The notes beneath the pieces are model-generated. The model had not been told where the DNA came from. It did no database searches and saw only the letters and a list, made by a program, of their open reading frames with translations. Positions 44,434 through 49,124 of a stretch of DNA of 49,124 nt are shown here, in pieces (position 1 is the stretch's first letter; every line of letters begins with the position of its first letter). This DNA comes from Deltaproteobacteria bacterium (GTDB lineage: Bacteria; Myxococcota; B64-G9). The stretch covers positions 1-49,124 of the forward strand of contig JAUXGL010000006.1 of NCBI GenBank assembly GCA_030622135.1, in the 5' to 3' direction. The translations under genes and the position numbers were made by a program.

Positions 44434-46293
44434 ATGAAGCGGAGCTACCTGGTTATAGTGGTTTTGTCGGCTGCTGTCCTGTGCACTTTGCCGGCGTTTG
44501 CGCAGGGAACGCGGTGGGGCGGTGCGAACGGCGTGGATTTCGAGCGTTTCAAGCCCGCCCTGGATCTGCAGGGCCTGGTGTTGACCGAGGGTGGTCAGGG
44601 TGAGCTGGCCGGGGATTTCAACATCGGTCTATTCGTTCACTACTCCCGTAATCCCCTGGAGTTGATGGGATCGGACTTGCAGACGGGTGCCGGGACCGAT
44701 TTCTCCGTGGTCACCAACCGGCTGGCGGGCAACTTGTACGGGTCGATCGGGATCACCGATTGGTTGGCTTTCGGAGTAGACGTTCCCGCCGTGTTCTTTC
44801 AGGACGGCGACGGGGTCCTGGATCGGAACACCGGTACTCCCATCTGGGAGCTGCACAGCTTGGCCATGGGCGACATCCGGGTGGTGCCCAAGATTACCAT
44901 GTTGCGCCAGCGCTCCCATGGGATCTCCATGGCCCTGTCCGTACCGGTGTCCCTGCCGTCCGGCGACGAATGGGCCTTTTCCGGGGCCAAGGAGAACGGG
45001 ATCGCCGCCGCACCCACTCTGGCGGTCTCCCGCTCGTTTGCCGACGGTAGCTTCCTCTTGGCATTGAACGTGGGCGCCTGGCTGCGCAGCAAGGAGCAGT
45101 ATGTCGGCCTGGAGACCGGGCACGAGCTTTTCGGCCGCCTGGGCATCGGGTTAGGCTTAACCGAGAACTTGATGGCCATGATCGAGGCGTCGATGGGAGC
45201 CAAGATCGACGAGATGTTTAAAAACAACGATCAGACCCCCCTGGAGGGCTTGCTGGGCATCCGCTGGCGTGGGCCCGGGGACGTGGTGTTCACATTGGGT
45301 GGTGGCATGGGGTTCATCCAGGGTTGGGGCACGCCGGATTACCGTGGGTTCTTCGGCCTGGCCATCTCGCCGCGGGAGCACGACAAGGATTCTGACGGCA
45401 TCGAGGACGCCCGGGACAAGTGTCCCAACAACCCGGGACCCCGGGAGAACGACGGTTGTCCGTGGGGCGACCGGGACGGTGACGGGGTGAAGGATAATCA
45501 GGACAAGTGCCCGGTCCAGCCGGGTCCCGCGGATAACGGGGGCTGTCCGTACGGCGACGCCGACGGCGACGGGATCGGCGACAACGTGGACAAGTGTCCC
45601 CAAAAGCCCGGTCCCAAGGCGAACGGGGGCTGTCCGTACGGCGATGCCGACGGCGACGGCATGGTGGATGACAAGGACAAGTGCCCTAAGGATGCGGGTC
45701 CGGCCGAGAACGACGGCTGCCCGTGGGGCGACGCTGACGGCGACGGGGTGAAGGACAACCTGGACAAGTGTCCCAAGGAAAAAGGCTCCGAGGAGAACCA
45801 GGGTTGTCCGTGGGGCGACCGGGACGGTGACGGGGTGAAGGACAACCTGGACAAGTGCCCCGACCAGTCCGGGCCGGCGGACAGCGCCCAGGGCAAGGGC
45901 TGCCCGCGCAAGTTCTCCCTGGTGAAGATCGATCGCGAGAAAAAGAAGATCGAGATCGGGCAGAAGATTCACTTCGCCACCGCCCGGGTCCGGATCGTGC
46001 GCGACTCCTTTGCCTTGCTCAACCAGGTGGCCCAGGCCATCCGTGAGCACTCCGACATCAAGAAGGTCCGCATCGAGGGCCACACCGACTCGCAGGGGTC
46101 GGAGCGCTACAACCAGCGCCTGAGCGAACGCCGGGCCAACGCGGTCTTGAAGTACCTGCAAAACAGGAAGGTCCCGCCCGAGCGCATCGAGGCCGTTGGT
46201 TACGGCGAGAGCAGGCCCATCGCCCCCAACAGCACCAGAATGGGCCGCGAGGCCAACCGCCGAGTCGAGTTTGTAATCATCGAGCAGGACTAG
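44434..46293 (+). CDS. OmpA-family protein with thrombospondin-type-3 repeats
   Basis: A 619-residue outer-membrane protein. Signal peptide (to A-F-A-Q, residue 24), a beta-barrel domain (about 40-310), five complete 29-residue Asp/Cys repeats of thrombospondin type 3 kind plus a partial one (about 314-490; G-C-P-[WY]-G-D-x-D-G-D-G), then a C-terminal OmpA domain (about 500-619) with E548-G-H-T-D and the R-L-S-E-R-R-A motif that binds peptidoglycan diaminopimelate. Similar to OprF-like porins but with an extended Ca-binding linker. AGGAGGG precedes ATG 44434. Monocistronic, convergent with the regulator gene. Confidence 0.9.
   Translation: MKRSYLVIVVLSAAVLCTLPAFAQGTRWGGANGVDFERFKPALDLQGLVLTEGGQGELAGDFNIGLFVHYSRNPLELMGSDLQTGAGTDFSVVTNRLAGNLYGSIGITDWLAFGVDVPAVFFQDGDGVLDRNTGTPIWELHSLAMGDIRVVPKITMLRQRSHGISMALSVPVSLPSGDEWAFSGAKENGIAAAPTLAVSRSFADGSFLLALNVGAWLRSKEQYVGLETGHELFGRLGIGLGLTENLMAMIEASMGAKIDEMFKNNDQTPLEGLLGIRWRGPGDVVFTLGGGMGFIQGWGTPDYRGFFGLAISPREHDKDSDGIEDARDKCPNNPGPRENDGCPWGDRDGDGVKDNQDKCPVQPGPADNGGCPYGDADGDGIGDNVDKCPQKPGPKANGGCPYGDADGDGMVDDKDKCPKDAGPAENDGCPWGDADGDGVKDNLDKCPKEKGSEENQGCPWGDRDGDGVKDNLDKCPDQSGPADSAQGKGCPRKFSLVKIDREKKKIEIGQKIHFATARVRIVRDSFALLNQVAQAIREHSDIKKVRIEGHTDSQGSERYNQRLSERRANAVLKYLQNRKVPPERIEAVGYGESRPIAPNSTRMGREANRRVEFVIIEQD
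45454..45888 (+). repeat. 87-base tandem coding repeats
   Basis: Five direct repeats of 87 bases encode the 29-residue units of the OmpA-family protein. Units 1 and 5 share 41 identical bases (45454-45494 and 45802-45842) although the intervening units differ more, suggesting recent recombination or duplication. Confidence 0.75.
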
Positions 46294-46371
46294 CACCTCG
46301 CCGAAAGGCGGCTCGGTATACCAATGGGCACGGCTTCGCTGCGCTCCGCCGCAAGGCCGATTCGCGGGCGT

Positions 46372-46396
46372 GGACGCCTCCGATGGAGCCGCGTCC
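46372..46396 (-). terminator. Hairpin just after the response-regulator stop
   Basis: GGACGC/GCGTCC outer arms and CTCC/GGAG inner arms with a CC bulge and GAT loop. No T-run on either strand, so termination strength is doubtful. The remaining convergent gap (46294-46371) holds only a short CGCC-GAAA-GGCG hairpin at 46299-46310. Confidence 0.3.
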
Positions 46397-46398
46397 CC

Positions 46399-47766
<1,368 letters not shown>

Positions 47767-47813
47767 TTGGTGCTCATTTAAGATAATCCGCCCCGGGCAA
47801 AGAATCAACCGGT

Positions 47814-49124
47814 TCATATCCGGATCTGCTTCCACTTACCCTTGTAGAACTCCCAGGCCATGATCGAGGAGAGTAGCACCACGTAGGTGGCCGCGGCGGC
47901 CCAGGCGCCCAGGAGGCCGAGTTCGAGGACTACCGCCAGCAGATAGGAAAGGGGAATAAGGCATAAAAGATGCAGCAGCATCTCGACGATCATGACGAAT
48001 TTCGTGTTGCCGGCACCGAACAACGCCTGCACCAAGATGAGGCCCGCACTGACGAGAGAGGCGACCGAACCCATCAATTGCATGGACGGGACTGCTATGT
48101 TGATGACCTCTGCCTTGTCGGTGAAAATGCCCAGGAATATATTGGGCCAGATGATCATGGCGATCCCCAGCAGGCCGAAGACATACATGCCCATCTTGAC
48201 CGATTCCCAGCCGTACCGCTCGGCTAGATCGAAGTTCCGGGCACCCATGCTCTGGCCCACCAAGGTGGCCGTCGCGGTTCCAAATGCGATGGAAGTCATG
48301 AATATCAGCATCAGGAAAGACATCATTATCCAGCTGGCGCTGGTGGCCAGATCCGGCCGGGTCAGATCGATTCCCGAAAGGATGGGCCCGGCTAGTGGAA
48401 CGAAGTTCAGGTGACAAAGCAGGTTTGGTTCTACGTTCAGGTGCCCGGTGACCCACAGGAAGAACTGGAAACCGCTCATGACGAAAACGGTGGCCAGCCC
48501 CGAAAAGACCGACAGACGGCAGAGCTCGTAGGCCACCCGGCGGTTGAAGTTTCCGAAGCGATAGTATCGGTACTTCTTGATCAGATCCTTCTTAAAGCTC
48601 CAGATGATCATGATGGCCAGGCCCACGTAGGTGCTGATTAACGAGCCGTAAGCGGCTCCCAGAACCTCCATGCGGGGAAACCCCAAGTAGCCGAAGATCA
48701 GCACCACGTTGAGGAAGGCATTGAGCACATTCATGACGATGGAGGCCACCATGTGCACGTGGGTCTCGCCGATCCCGTCGAAGAAACCCTTGTAGCTGAT
48801 GGTCGAGACCATGGAGAACACGCCCAGCATCCTCACGCTGCAGTAGCTGGATCCCAGGCGGACGACATTGGGATTGGGGTTGAGAATGGGAAAGATTTCG
48901 GGGACTATGTAGAACCCCAGCACGGACATCACCAGCCCGGCAATCCCGGCCACGGCCAGCGAGTTGGTCAGCGCCCGCCCGGCCAGCAGCGGCTGTTTCT
49001 CCCCGGTGCGCCGGGCGGTTATAGCCTGGGTTCCTATGGCGATGGCGGACAGGAAGCCGCCGATGGCCCAGTAAAGGGGCAGGCTAACCCCGATCCCCGC
49101 CACGCCGTCGATACCGGTGCTGCC
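47814..49124 (-). CDS. MATE-family efflux transporter, 5' end beyond the window
   Basis: At least 437 residues of a multidrug and toxic compound extrusion (MATE) transporter; the reading frame is still open at the window edge, so a short N-terminal piece, including the true start, is missing. About twelve transmembrane segments are visible, with G-x-G-x-T-x-x-H-V-H and T-A-T-A-T-L-V-G-Q-S-M-G-A motifs typical of the two half-bundles. It would export cations or drugs in exchange for Na+ or H+. It is followed closely by the NtrC-type regulator gene, so the two may be cotranscribed. Confidence 0.88.
   Translation of the reverse strand, partial: GSTGIDGVAGIGVSLPLYWAIGGFLSAIAIGTQAITARRTGEKQPLLAGRALTNSLAVAGIAGLVMSVLGFYIVPEIFPILNPNPNVVRLGSSYCSVRMLGVFSMVSTISYKGFFDGIGETHVHMVASIVMNVLNAFLNVVLIFGYLGFPRMEVLGAAYGSLISTYVGLAIMIIWSFKKDLIKKYRYYRFGNFNRRVAYELCRLSVFSGLATVFVMSGFQFFLWVTGHLNVEPNLLCHLNFVPLAGPILSGIDLTRPDLATSASWIMMSFLMLIFMTSIAFGTATATLVGQSMGARNFDLAERYGWESVKMGMYVFGLLGIAMIIWPNIFLGIFTDKAEVINIAVPSMQLMGSVASLVSAGLILVQALFGAGNTKFVMIVEMLLHLLCLIPLSYLLAVVLELGLLGAWAAAATYVVLLSSIMAWEFYKGKWKQIRI

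Overview
This window is high-GC, densely packed bacterial DNA from a Gram-negative cell with an outer membrane. It carries TolQ/TolR-type motors, OmpA and small beta-barrel proteins, many lipoproteins, Tat-exported redox proteins and multiheme cytochromes. The abundance of Cys-rich, DNDCDG-repeat and thrombospondin-type-3 secreted proteins, a MYXO-CTERM-like tail, an AgmX/PglI C-terminal domain and an Agl/Glt-like envelope cluster point to Myxococcota or a related deltaproteobacterial lineage. This is inference from gene content; no rRNA is present. I saw no tRNA, IS element, CRISPR array or prophage.

Layout. (1) 30-6296: four consecutive lipoprotein genes of unknown role, including a von Willebrand A protein, then a membrane-embedded spermidine-synthase-like protein (6314-8707). 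(2) 8783-11870: a three-gene NADH diaphorase module (NuoE-, NuoF- and HoxU/NuoG-N-like) with all Fe-S ligands but no hydrogenase or Complex I membrane arm. (3) After a perfect 13-bp hairpin, 12011-17225: five overlapping genes for a Rieske protein, a b6f-type cytochrome b, a seven-heme cytochrome c, and the small and large subunits of a gluconate-dehydrogenase-like GMC oxidoreductase. (4) 17571-18866: a secreted Ca-binding-repeat protein behind a strong sigma-54 promoter match. (5) 19230-33011: an ExbB/TolQ, two ExbD/TolR, a small secreted protein, an FHA-TM-TonB-like protein, two paralogous beta-barrel proteins, three TPR proteins and a coiled-coil lipoprotein. This reads as a one-locus version of the Agl/Glt trans-envelope machine of myxobacteria. 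(6) 33035-37281: a YrdC/Sua5-type tRNA-modification enzyme, a lone GspF/PilC-like protein with a zinc ribbon, TrmJ and MgtE. (7) 37439-40675: a MopE-like lipoprotein with a beta-propeller, divergent from dnaE (40838-44284). (8) 44434-49124: an OmpA-family protein with Ca-binding repeats, a sigma-54 response regulator, and a MATE transporter cut by the window edge.

Two parts best fit an undescribed system. One is the redox array, in which a diaphorase, a Rieske/cytochrome b complex and a GMC dehydrogenase sit in tandem; the last five genes are so tightly overlapped that they probably form one respiratory unit. The other is the Glt/Agl-like envelope machine, whose first ExbD lacks the usual proton-carrying Asp while the second keeps it, and whose operon has its own sigma-54-like promoter. 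A sigma-54 activator gene lies in the same window, but no link between it and these promoters is shown.
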